Shown here: in pieces, positions 13,591 to 25,400 of the stretch
How the letters are laid out: each line of letters begins with the position of its first letter
Numbering within the stretch: the stretch's first letter is position 1
Assembly: GCA_920105625.2 (NCBI GenBank)
Contig: OV050033.1
Coordinates: forward strand, 128,897,821-128,961,820
Direction of reading: 5' to 3'
DNA length: 64,000 bases
Source of the DNA: Clusia tigrina
Taxonomy: Eukaryota > Arthropoda > Insecta > Diptera > Clusiidae
Made by a program: the position numbers and the translations under genes
The notes under the pieces: generated by a model
Database searches by the model: none
What the model was told of the DNA's origin: nothing
What the model saw: the letters and a program-made list of their open reading frames with translations, nothing else

Positions 13591-14349
13591 TTAAATTGAA
13601 TGAAAAGGATATCAAAATCATAAACTGAGTCCTAAAACTTACTTTTAACTCAAAAAAGAAGTAATGATTAAACTTCACCCAGTTAAGAAAATGTCAAATT
13701 GATACAACAAATATAACTTTTCTGACAATATGAAACAGAACATGTGTGATCTATTTTATTTATTAAATTAAATTTAGAACTGAAATCGCCAAACATTAAT
13801 TACTCGTTGAAAGTGTGTTAATTTTGCCAAACCTCCACCACAGATTCTTTACATATGTGTGTGTATGTGGTGAATTTATTGAGAGCAGTTGGTGAAATTG
13901 AAACACCAAAAGACAATAACCCCATTAAGGAAACCCCAATTTTGAAACGAATGTATTTACATATACATATTGAAATACATAATTATGTACATATCGAAAT
14001 ACATACATGTATTATTGTAAATATAACTATAATAGTTTAGAATTTTGGGCTGTACCGTTTCGTTATGTTAAAATTTATGGATCTCAAACCTCTATTCGCT
14101 GAATCCCGCTTATTTTGAATTACGTGAAAGCACTATTTTTAGCGAGTTGGGATTGTTTGGCTTAACCGGCTTATCGGCTTGAAATTGGGGAGCTAGCAAG
14201 TCTTTTGGGTTTGTGCAAAGAATAACATTATTTCAGTACAGAAATGTCATTGTTTATAGAACATTTATGGCCAGAGCTGCCAGTTTTCTGGAAATAATGG
14301 ACTTAAGCGAATAAATCATATAACAAATTGTATGAGTGTTCCATGTAAG
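13591..14349. other. Intergenic spacer, no gene seen
   Basis: It carries a diverged dispersed repeat at about 13840-13945 (related to 10806-10935 and in part to 8860-8880). A 61-codon open frame beginning in it is not convincing. Confidence 0.35.
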
Positions 14350-14545
14350 GTGAAATTTTTACACTGAAGTGTCAAATTTTTACATCGAAGTGTCAAATCG
14401 ATCGAAAGTTATGTCAAAATAGTTAATATAAACAAAAACTGTAGAATATCTACCCTTGAAGGGACCTATCGATGTATATCTTTATGTGGCCTTTTATATA
14501 TATAGAATATATGTTACTGATCGGACCTATCATGTAAATCTTTAT
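14350..14545. repeat. Two short tandem duplications
   Basis: A 21-bp unit (TTTTTACACTGAAGTGTCAA) is doubled at about 14356-14397. A longer unit containing GGACCTAT and ATCTTTATGT is doubled at about 14460-14560 with several changes. Confidence 0.55.
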
Positions 14546-15416
14546 GTAGTGCTCTTATATTTATGACAAAAATAATTTTAAAACTTCTTTATTAACAAAA
14601 TATGGCAACTACACCAAGGATAGAAATAAATTTAAAAAACAAACCTAAGAAAACAGGATGTAGTAAACAATAACAACAAGTATGGCATTAAAACAACAGC
14701 ATCTATAACAACAACAACAAATAGCAGCAGCAGCAGATACGATAACAGCAGCAAGAGCGCTGTGGCCACGGCAGGAGGATTAAATAGAATGGTGGAATAC
14801 AAGAAAGCCAAAGACGGAGAAAAGGCAAAATTTGATTGGAAATTGTTAAACAAAAAGGAAAAAAAATTGACGGAAAAATAAAATAATAAAAAAAGAAAAT
14901 TAAACTCGTTTAATGAAAAAAAAAAATTGTGGAGAAAAACCACCCCTAATGTAATGTACAAAATCTGCGCACCAAAGAGCGAAGAAGCCAATGAAGGCAG
15001 AATTGTCATCATTAGCAATAAAGAACTTTGGTATTAAAATTCGAAATAAAAAAAAACTATTATTGTTCAAATTATATGAACGCCACCCCAACGCCATCCG
15101 TCAAAAGGGAGGAGTGAACGAGTACGGAGAAATGAAAGTGTTAAGGGTGAAAATTGCACAATTTTAAATTTCAAACACTTGATAAAATTTTAATTTTTAA
15201 AGAATGATGATATAAAATGAAAGGCAGATACTAGGAATGCACATATAGAATTATATTATCCCGTAATTACTGAATTTAATTTATGTCATTATACTCTGGT
15301 GCCTTAAAGAAACCAATAGCATCCCAAATTAAGGAACATATAAAATGAACAAAAATTCTTTTGAGGCTATAATGGAGAAATAATATATTGGAGTAACTTA
15401 AAAGCCTCCTTGAGTC
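14546..15416. other. Intergenic DNA with a CAA/CAG-rich patch
   Basis: The patch at about 14665-14755 (AACAACAACAACAAATAGCAG, GCAGCAAGAGC) resembles fly leader or intron sequence. Antisense open frames of 65-128 codons are rich in L/F runs produced by it and are not supported. Confidence 0.35.
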
Positions 15417-15821
15417 ATGCTGAGTATGCAACACAGGAAATTTCTGAGAATTCCTGCACAAAGGATTATCACTGGCATAGTATTTTGCATAATAGTCCAC
15501 ATAAGACCCGGACTAGACTGTAGGATACTGCAAGACGCCCTACGTTGCCTCAGAAATGTTGTTAGGATGCTGCAGGAAAGAAATTGTAAACTTGAAAAGA
15601 TTCTTAACATTGATCTAACCTCACAGTCTAGAGCGAGATATATAGAAACACAAATTAGACTGATGTCTTCGTTTTGGCCACAAAGAGCATTGAAATTTTT
15701 CAATTACCCTATTAATTATTTATATATTCCTTACCCAAAAACTTCAATAGATTCTATTTCTCACTTTAATATATACTTCACTTTCTTAATAATAAGATTC
15801 CTTGAAATTATTCACTTTTAA
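15417..15821 (+). CDS. Unrecognised 134-codon open frame
   Basis: A frame starting MLSMQHRKFLRIPAQRIITG encodes a central basic/leucine-rich stretch (DALRCLRNVVRMLQERNCKL) and an aromatic-rich C terminus. GC content of the first 250 bp is higher than the surroundings. No family is recognised, and an overlapping antisense frame of about 100 codons exists, so either strand or neither may be real. It may be a decayed transposon piece. Confidence 0.2.
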   Translation: MLSMQHRKFLRIPAQRIITGIVFCIIVHIRPGLDCRILQDALRCLRNVVRMLQERNCKLEKILNIDLTSQSRARYIETQIRLMSSFWPQRALKFFNYPINYLYIPYPKTSIDSISHFNIYFTFLIIRFLEIIHF

Positions 15822-17413
15822 TTCTGCCAACTTACTTTTAGAAAAATGCCAACACATTCCGAGAGGGCCACAAATAAACTTTATTTGAACAACCAACGCT
15901 AACTACACCACGAACGTATCTCGCTTCCTTGCTTTGCCACAGCGTTTCTTTGTTTAATTGAAAATCGTTAAATTTAGTTCTTTTAAAATTGTTGTTGTAT
16001 TTCTGTCAATGTGCTGCAATAGTGGAAGAAGCGCGAGACTACAACAACAGGAACAACAACTACTACTACAAAAAAAAAAAAAATAAAACAAGAAATGCAC
16101 AAAAACACACAAAAAATCTAAAAGAACGCAATGAACGCTCGCTGCAGGAGACATATAAAAAAGAAGCTGCAAAAGAAATGTGAAGAATTTGCAACAAAAA
16201 AATATAAACTTCTTACCTTATATTTTTGACTTATTTAGTCCTCCAAGAATGTTCACATTACTTTAATTTTAATATTTATTACTACGATTGTTCACTTCTT
16301 GTTCATTTTCGTATATTATTGATTTTTCTTCTCCATTACTTTGGGTGTTCGTTAAGCACATTTAAATTTTATTTTGTCTTTTAGCACTTTTTTTGCAGAA
16401 TTAAAATTGTTTACATGACTTCTTCACTATATTCTACATTGAGTTTTCTTCGCACGCGCGGTTTTCGCATAGTTCCTTTTTAGTGTTTGTGTGAGTGTGT
16501 GCGTGCTATTATGTGTTCAGGGTTGTGTGCAGCAGGAAAGGGATTCCCAGAAAGGTATTATATAGGATTTAAAATATAAGAAAGGACCAAATATTAAAAT
16601 ATGCTCTAAGAAATTAATAAGAATCTAAGAAACTTCATAAGTTTATGGCAAATATAAATGGTATTTTCAAGAACAAATATGAAAATTACCTTCTTATATA
16701 GTTGAACAATATCATATTAGCTTAATATCAACAAGAAATTTTACTTTTCTCTTTGAATTTTGAATATTTATTTTATTTTTAAAAATTTATTCACAACTAA
16801 ATTTTATAATAAACTTATTAGTGTAACTAATGAACTCTTCGAAGAATGTCAATAGTTTCACTATTATTGTGGTTTAAATATATTTAAAAAATTATAGAAT
16901 TAATTTGTCAACATATTTCTAACAGGAGTATGTTTGATATGTTATAACTATAACTACTTGTGAATACCTTTATTGAAACAATTTTTGTATATATTTTTAA
17001 TTAAAAATATTATTTTATATAAAGTTTATATATAAAAAAATGACTTTAATAAACAATTACAAATACTGAAGACTCCCATATAAAAAATATGTTTACATAT
17101 TTCTGAGTTACATGATATCTATGATATTAAGAAAAAATTATTGACTTATATTATTTTTGTGCATTTAATTATATTTGCTGTATTAATTTGGTTCTCTTAA
17201 TTATTATTGTTGCTTTGGTTCATTTAATTACAGTTTATTTAAATGTTATTAGCTTTGGTTCTCAAACAAACAATAATTTTATGTATAAAGTTAAATATTA
17301 ATTTTAAATGCATGCTAAATAAGAAGTATATACAAAAATATCCTCACTTCATCAAAAACAATTATAATAATAATAAAGCTCTGTAGATTGCATTTAAAAA
17401 ATTTATAAAATAA

Positions 17414-17417
<4 letters not shown>
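15822..17417. other. AT-rich intergenic DNA, no gene seen
   Basis: It includes a small CAACAAC/TACTACTAC patch at about 16040-16080 and a GT-rich patch at about 16487-16515. Short frames around 15990-16180 are low complexity. Confidence 0.4.
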
Positions 17418-17470
<53 letters not shown>

Positions 17471-17473
17471 CAC

Positions 17474-17516
<43 letters not shown>
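17418..17516. repeat. Compound (TA)n/(CA) microsatellite
   Basis: Two TA runs are separated by a short ACACACA interruption at about 17470-17476. Confidence 0.95.
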
Positions 17517-17522
<6 letters not shown>

Positions 17523-18649
17523 TCATATCATTATAACAATAAACAATTATAATTTAAATCGATTTTGTTTTATATCATGCATAGTTTGTGTAAAAACTGC
17601 ATGCGCATTTATTTTTCTCTTTCTCAGTATTTTCTTTATCTGTATATATATTAAATATTATTATTATTTTTTGTTATTTTCTTTAGTAAACAACACAATT
17701 GCAACCAATTGCAACACTACGAAACTCAACTCTTCAAAAACTGCGGCGAATTCCCTTCTTAAATTCACCAAAGAGTTTCTCATTTATCATCTTCGTCTGT
17801 CATTCTGCAAGAATTTTTCTTGTCATTTTCTCTTTCGGTGGCGTACAAATCAATATGTTAATCGCGTTTTAAGTGCAATTTAGTAAAATTTCATTCGAAT
17901 TTTAACAGTATAAACGTAATAAAGTGTCTGAATAATAACTGGTAATTGTATATTATATGAAATCTACAAAGCATGGGGTTACTATTTGGAAAAACATGAG
18001 TTCAACTCTCCTAGGCATAACTATTGTAGCAGACAAAAGTAAAATTTTTCTCTACGGCAAAAGAATCAAGTCGGAGGAAAAACAAGATTACGTCGAGAAA
18101 AGTTACAACCTTCTGAGTTAACTAATTCAATCTGTCCCTGTTTAGCTAAAGCGAAGAACATGCAGCTTTTTTGGTGCAAGTGTAACGCTATTGCTGTTCC
18201 TTTCACTGGTGGGCGGTTGGTGTTTTCTAGTTTTGTTTATGTGGCATAAGCGTATTGGAGAAATAAATAAAGTATAAATGTGTAATTTAATACAATTTTC
18301 GTAATACCTTTACTTCATTATAGAGGATGCCCCCATTTTTATACATATTTTACTTTGCTTATTCCTAAGTCAAACACTAATAATTATCTGAGTATATTCA
18401 ATCACTGCAATAAGTGTTTTTGTAAGATAATGGTGAATTGATAAATACGTCAGCCATATTCCATTAGACTTATTAAGTAATAAGCGAATTGAATGCAAAA
18501 AATGTGTGTATTTAAGTGCTTAAATATATATAGGTTTTTTAAAATTATAATTTAAATAAATGTTATTAAAAATTAATTTTTAAATGTCATTGCAATCAAC
18601 ATGACATTCGCCCCCTAGAAACTATTCACCATAGTATCAATATTCACCA
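17517..18649. other. Intergenic spacer upstream of Chc
   Basis: AT-rich. The end of a 141-codon frame at 17520-17883 is serine/phenylalanine rich and begins inside the TA repeat, so it is not supported. Confidence 0.35.
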
Positions 18650-19414
18650 TTTAGTTTTTTCACTTTGGCGACGACAGTTGTCGTTGGTCGTGCTCTCTAT
18701 AAAATACGAATATATCATTTAAAAAAAGGCAAGAATATTAAAATATTCTCATTATAATTGGTAATTATCTGTTTGTGAATATCTGGTAACTGAAAACTAA
18801 AACGGAAACGGTGCAAGCAATAGTGAAAGTCACCAACACGGATTTTCGAAGAAAAAATTCCAATTAGCTCGTTGAGTAAAAAAATTCGTGCTATAATTTT
18901 TGAGAGGCGGTGACGAAAGATTACATTTTCTTTGTGTAGAATTATTATCAGTTTTAGTTGATTTCAGTTAACTTTTAACTTACATACCCACATTTATTTT
19001 GGTTTTAGTGTGTTTGATTAAAATAGTGTGTTTAACACCGGAAAGTGGAGTTTTCTGTTGGAATTTGGTTGTTTTTTTTTTAAAGGAAATGAGAACATAG
19101 TTAAAAAGCAAAAGCTAGTGAAAAAGAAGATAAAAAGAGACATTTATCGCTACGCTTTACACACACTTTCGTTGCTCACAGTATCACAAACTTCCTCTGC
19201 TGCTGCTTCATTCATTATTTTTGTGCAACGCAGCGGTAAAGAAAATTTATAGCAAAAAAAAAAGTGAAATCGAGTAATTAATCAGAACACACATTCGCGC
19301 AATACACCTGAGCCATCAACAACAGCGCAGCAAACGCCAGAACAGCAGCCGTCATCATCAGCAGTATTATCGGGTAGCTAGTGTATTGAAAGAGCTGCAG
19401 CGAACGAGCATAAA
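18650..19414 (+). promoter_or_regulatory. Chc: Probable Chc promoter and 5' UTR region
   Basis: This is the moderately complex sequence immediately upstream of the Chc start codon. It includes a CAGCAG/CAACAACAG-rich leader at about 19310-19400, typical of fly 5' UTRs. The transcription start cannot be placed from sequence alone, and I see no convincing TATA box. Confidence 0.4.
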
Positions 19415-22400
19415 ATGACGCAAGTTCTGCCAATACGCTTTCAGGAGCATTTACAGGTGAGTTGTCAATGTTTTCCACAATTGTTACTTAATTAAAGTCA
19501 TTATTGGGGGAAAATTATACCTGCTGCAGTTATTGACTACATGTGTTGAGTTTGGTGGAAAGAAGTTATTGGCCCTGTCAAATCAAACGGAGTAATATGA
19601 AAAAATGAGTCATCATATGGTTTACTTAAACCTATTTCGCCGGAATTGTTGTTGCTTTGCACTGATTAAATTTTTTCGAGGCGTTTTATAGTACAGTGCT
19701 TATATTAGTTTTTTATTTAAATATTTTCTGCTTATCTGGTAGGGGTAATTTTATTATTTTTTCATATTTAAAACGAGAAGTATAAAAGTACATTGCTTTA
19801 GAATTCGTTTACGCCGGCTTTTTTGCCGTGTGTTTCCCGTCTGTAGAACCGGTTATTGGATATGTTAAAAAAGACAAATCAAGGCACTTCTTAGTCATTA
19901 ATTTATATTCTTTTATTTGCTTTTAGATCATATTTATTTTAGGGATTTCGTACTTTCCTTTCCTTTTCAATGTTTCTATCACAAATACCAGCTCCAATTT
20001 GTTATGCCCATTAAGTGTTATTAAGTGTATGGCGATTGCTATCGTTTCAGAGAAAGCAACAATGAAAAATTTTTGTCATTAGTTTTACACCCCTCCATGG
20101 TGTTTGTATACAGAATTGCCTCTATAACCATCCCACCAAGTTTGTATGATAGTCATCCGACAACTTAGCGGCTTTATTAATGTTACAAAAGTGCCTATAA
20201 ATTAAGTTTTTGCTTAACTTAATCATCTTCCCATCTTTGATATTTGAAAATTGTGTACTGTTATTTAGTCCACCGCCGCCCCCTCTTTTTGATTTTAATG
20301 TGTGCGTTGTGCTCTGTTGAACAATAACAATGAGTATTTTTTTACTACATAATTCACTACATACATTTATATATTTATTTAGTGTACATCATTATATGTA
20401 TATGTATATGTATGTAAATATTCAAAACCACACAGGCATATGTACATATGCATATGTATATACTTCTGAGCATTTGTAATTCATGTACGCTGTGTACCAC
20501 AGCGGTCCCATATGCTAATTTGTAATTGACACAGATCAGCAGTCGCAGTATTCGTATTAGTACCGCGCTTAAGTTTTTCTGCCCTAATAGGCAAAACGCC
20601 TCTTTTATGACTTCTGCTTTCTAATATTGTAAGGAGGAATGCTTTAGTGAAAAAATCATATTTTACATTTGCATGCGTACACATAAAAATGAAATTCAAT
20701 TAAAATGTAGCAATGAACTTTTACGGCGTGTATGATTTCTCAAGGGCCAAGAATACGAAGACATTTGGAATTTGGTGCACGGGGATTTTTGGAATTTGGT
20801 GTACGAGGACTTTTGGAATTTGGTGTAAAGACAACTTATGAAAAAGTGTCTTTCAAGTATGAATCCAAATTTAATATATATTTTTTATATTTTTTACTTG
20901 ATATGAGTCGACGTTATCACTAGTGCAATAAGTCATGTCATATAATGGAGAAATTGTGAATGAATTTTTTGTTTGCATATATGTACATATGTATGTATGT
21001 CACAATGGAAAAAAATATACACACTTTCATTACATTGCAGTACGAAATGAGGAGTACTATTGAAAAAAAACGCATGCGCGCTCAATAAATAATATATGTA
21101 CATAATGTCAAATATAGCAATATTTTAGCTTGCCTTTTAAATAAGTCACTACTATTAGTGAGCAACGTGTTTCCAATTGGCGCACAATCAATTACACACA
21201 TATATACATAGGACAAAAAGTCACTGACCAAGATAACAAAGAAGAATAAAAAGAGAGAGGAAGTAAATTACAATTGGGGAAAGAAAAGTTGTGTAAAGTC
21301 GCCCACTCAATTTTCTATGGAGATACCAACAAGCAGCTACATACATCCATGCATAGTTAAAATGGAGTGTAATATAGTATGTGTACGAAGTGGGAATGGG
21401 AGATGGCAAATCTACTACTACACCTATGGCAGAATTCTGTAGCAGAAACAGTACCTTCCATTGTTATTGTTGGTGTTTTTTGAACCACGTACGTTTCTTT
21501 CTCCCTCAAATTATAATAATAAATCACAAAGAGATAACAGTACTGAAAGGTAGCAACAATTTTTATAGGCGCTCAATTACCAGCTTCAGCAAGAACACAC
21601 AAACACACAAACACACACAAAGCTACATATGTATGTATGTATTTGCCGACTCTTTTTTCTATTTGTATGGAAAATATTCCATGATCGAATAGATTTTAAC
21701 CGGTACTTTTGAATCAATTTTCTTCTATTGAACAAAGCAACACGGGTACTTTATGTGTATAAATGTGTGTTTGTGTAAGAGTGTGTCAACAGGGTACAAG
21801 AACAGTGGGGTGCGGTGAGAGCTTCTCAATAAGTACAAATTTTCCTCTTTTCATCTTCTAGGAATAACTTTCGTAAACATTGCATTATAGAGAATATATT
21901 GTCAGCTTCCTACATTCACACATACAAGCATGTACATGTGTAACAATACATATGTACAAAAACTGCGCATTTTGCTGCTTTTTAGACTGATTTAGACTAT
22001 CTTGACCTGTTTTGGTTTTGCATGCCAAACAAAGGAAATGAAACTTGAAAACTTTTTTTACTTATGCGCCACAGTGTGGGCCATGCATGCAACAGCACTG
22101 CAAAAAAGGTGATTAACCCCGATAATCTTGAAGGAATTTCAAAAATATGTACATACATACATACATATAAAAATGTGAAAAAAAACTTTCTTAATTTCTG
22201 ATATAAAAGTTTGTTGCTCCTTTTTTTTAATGGGCTCATACAAATTTTCTTATCATTTTTTTATAGTTATTAAAAAATATTAATAAAATATTTGAAATAA
22301 AATAATAAAATATTTTGTGTAGAAATTGTTTCAACTTTGTTATTTATTTTTGAACTGCACATATTTCTAAATCTGTTTTCATTGTAAATACAATTAACCT

Positions 22401-25400
22401 TGAACTTGATTTCTTTCTGCGATATTTTAAATATAAAAAATAATTAAAAATAGCCTTATTTTGTTTTCATTCATTAATGCACATGTTTTGTAAATTTTTT
22501 TAAAACAATTTCAGTTGTTATCAACGAGACATACATAAATATAAACAACATATTTGAGTTAAATGTAAACGATCTCAGCCTTGAAGAGAAAAAAGTTTAT
22601 GATCGAGAGTTCAAGGTGAAAATTGGGTTAAAACGAAGTGATTGCAATTTAATTTCATTCGTTGAGGTCAACAAAATCAACCAATATCATATAGCGAAAT
22701 TTGTATAAAGCTCAAAAGTGTGCTAATAAAATATGGTCATATGCCAGTCTGTATATAATTTTTTATTTCTAGTCTGCTTTTAGGGATATGGTTGCAAATA
22801 TTGGGAGAAATTGCCACATTATATCAAATATATCCCAAATCCCTACAGCCGATAGCCACGCTGCTAGTGATGTTCTTAAAATTATGGAAGTATAGTTATT
22901 AATGATCATATTTCTTTTTGTAAATAAATTCAAAATAAATTATTCCGATCAAAATACATAGCTGGTTCGAAAATTATTGCTATCAAGTTAACAATACCAT
23001 AACTAGGTAAGATTAGCGGTCGCCAGAAAGGCACAATTAGACCATAATTGACCCTTTGTGATACCTCATCCCTTTCGAAGGTCCAGCCATTTGGAGTTTT
23101 GTATGAAGGAGTTGGTGGAGCTTATTTTCTTATTTGGAATATAACAATACCATAACTGAGGCATGAATCGAAATACATTAATCAATCTTATATATTAAGA
23201 GACATTTTTAGAGTCACATGAAAATATGCGACTTATTTTACATACATATTCAGTGTAATTTGTATGGAAAGTGTGGCATATTTACTGATGTTTTAAAAAT
23301 ATTCAAGGTATTCATGGCAGTTATTTTAGTACCTGAGTGTTTCGTAAAAAATGTTGGAGAATTTTGTATCTGTTTTTGAATGTTAATACCAAAATCGAAA
23401 TACGTTCAATCTTTTTTTATACACCTGAAAATATGCAACATATTTTACATATTCGGTGTATTTTTGTAGTGCTTTGTATGAAAGTGTAGTATATTTATGG
23501 GTGTTTTGAAAAATACTCAAAGATTTTTCCCTGCACTTTTCTGGTACCTGACTGTTAACTGAAAAATTATGGAGAATTTTTTTTTTACTGGTTTTGATTT
23601 ATTGTTCAAAATTAATAGTGAGACATTATTAGAGTTGTGCTGTATGATGCAATATGGATTCGTTGAATTGATTCACTGCTTAAATTTAGAACTTGTACGG
23701 AATATGAATGATTCGTAGAATTGATTCACTGCCTCATTGCATAAGGAGTTTGCATGATTTGTTGAATAGATTCACTGTTTCAATTTAAAACTGTGCGGAT
23801 TATGAATGATTGACTAAATTGATTCGCTGATTCAATTAGAAACTTTCCGGAAAATGCACGATTGTTGAATGGATTCACTGTTTCAATTTAGAACTTTACG
23901 AAATATGCATTATTTGTTGAATTCATTCACTGATTCAATTTAGAACTGCTCGAAATATGAATTTGCGAATGAGTGATGAAGTGTACCAGGGTTTCCGAGC
24001 CAATCATACCACTCAGTCGCAATTGTTCCATATATCTAGTTAGTTCTAATTGAGCTGACTCCAAAGGAATGGAAGGGATCAACTAACACCTTCCTCTCGA
24101 AAAGAAAACGATTTAGAATGAGGCATTTTTGAGACCATGCCGGGGCGTTGTCATATTATGTGATTTGTGTATTGCAATTTATGTGAAAATAAGAAAAAAT
24201 AGAAAAGAGGTAATGAACATAATAAAAAAATGTGGTCTATTTTTTGTCTAAAGTGATGCAATATTTTGTTAGTGGCAGTTCACGGTGAACCTGCAAATTG
24301 GCAGCAAAGTGGCAACAATTCCTCTGAGTAAAAACTCCCCGAGATATGAGAGAAACAGCTTTTAAGCAGAATATATATTTATTATATATAAAATTAACCA
24401 ATGGTTTTTTTCATAATTAAAACTGTTCTAGTCCGGTTCCATATAAAAATCCCAAAGGAGTACTTTTCTATATGCTTTTTGTCTGGGAAAGTAGAGGAAT
24501 GACCCGCCGGGATTTAAATAAAGATTCTATTTGAATAGTTTTATTGTTTTCTATATAAAATTATAAATTTTTTGAACTTTTTCTTGCAGCTCACAAATGT
24601 CGGCATCAACATTAATTCGATATCGTTCAGCACTCTCACCATGGAGTCGGACAAATTCATTTGTGTGCGTGAGAAGGTCAACGACACAGCCCAGGTGGTC
24701 ATCATCGATATGAATGATTCGAGTAATCCGACAAGGCGGCCTATATCAGCAGATTCAGCTATAATGAATCCAGCCAGCAAAGTCATTGCACTTAAAGGTA
24801 ATATTTGGTTATATATTTTTTTAGGCTCTTGTTTGGGTAGTGAGAATATATTCATGAGTCCTTTTTGGGTATATGTGGATAGACAGGTGTCTCTTAAAAA
24901 GTTTCAGTAATAAAAAAAAAATTTACAGTGAACATTTATGTATATACACACATATTGGATATAAATTTGGTATGAAGTGCTTCAAAAAACATTTAAAAAA
25001 GGCCCGTGAATGTATTTCTAGTATAATATCTATATATGCACGTTTTTATGTACATATATATGTATATCTATATATTTAATTATTTTATAGGCACCCAAAA
25101 ATATGCTTTATACTTTTCATACAAATTCCACATAAATTAGGTATGAATTTGGCACTAAAAGTGCGGCATATTCTCAGGTGCTTCAATTCAATGCCTAAAT
25201 TATTTATTACTTGATCGTTTCCGGATGGAATTCAATGAAGAAATCCTTATTTTTATATATGTATGACGAATTATTTTTTTTAAATTTAGCGCAAAAAACT
25301 TTGCAAATTTTCAACATTGAAATGAAATCGAAAATGAAGGCCCACACCATGACCGAAGACGTGGTCTTCTGGAAGTGGATTTCCCTCAACGCTTTGGCCT

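Larger units (their letters stand above)
19457..24589 (+). other. Chc intron 1: content
   Basis: A 5.1-kb intron flanked by GTGAGT and TTCTTGCAG. It holds a 24-bp triple repeat (20768-20840), CA-rich and TATG-rich simple repeats (about 20395-20460, 21600-21640), two palindromic repeats (23215-23295, 23421-23504), a 58-bp tandem array (23645-23970) and a possible SINE body (about 24075-24165). No coding exon is visible inside. Confidence 0.7.
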
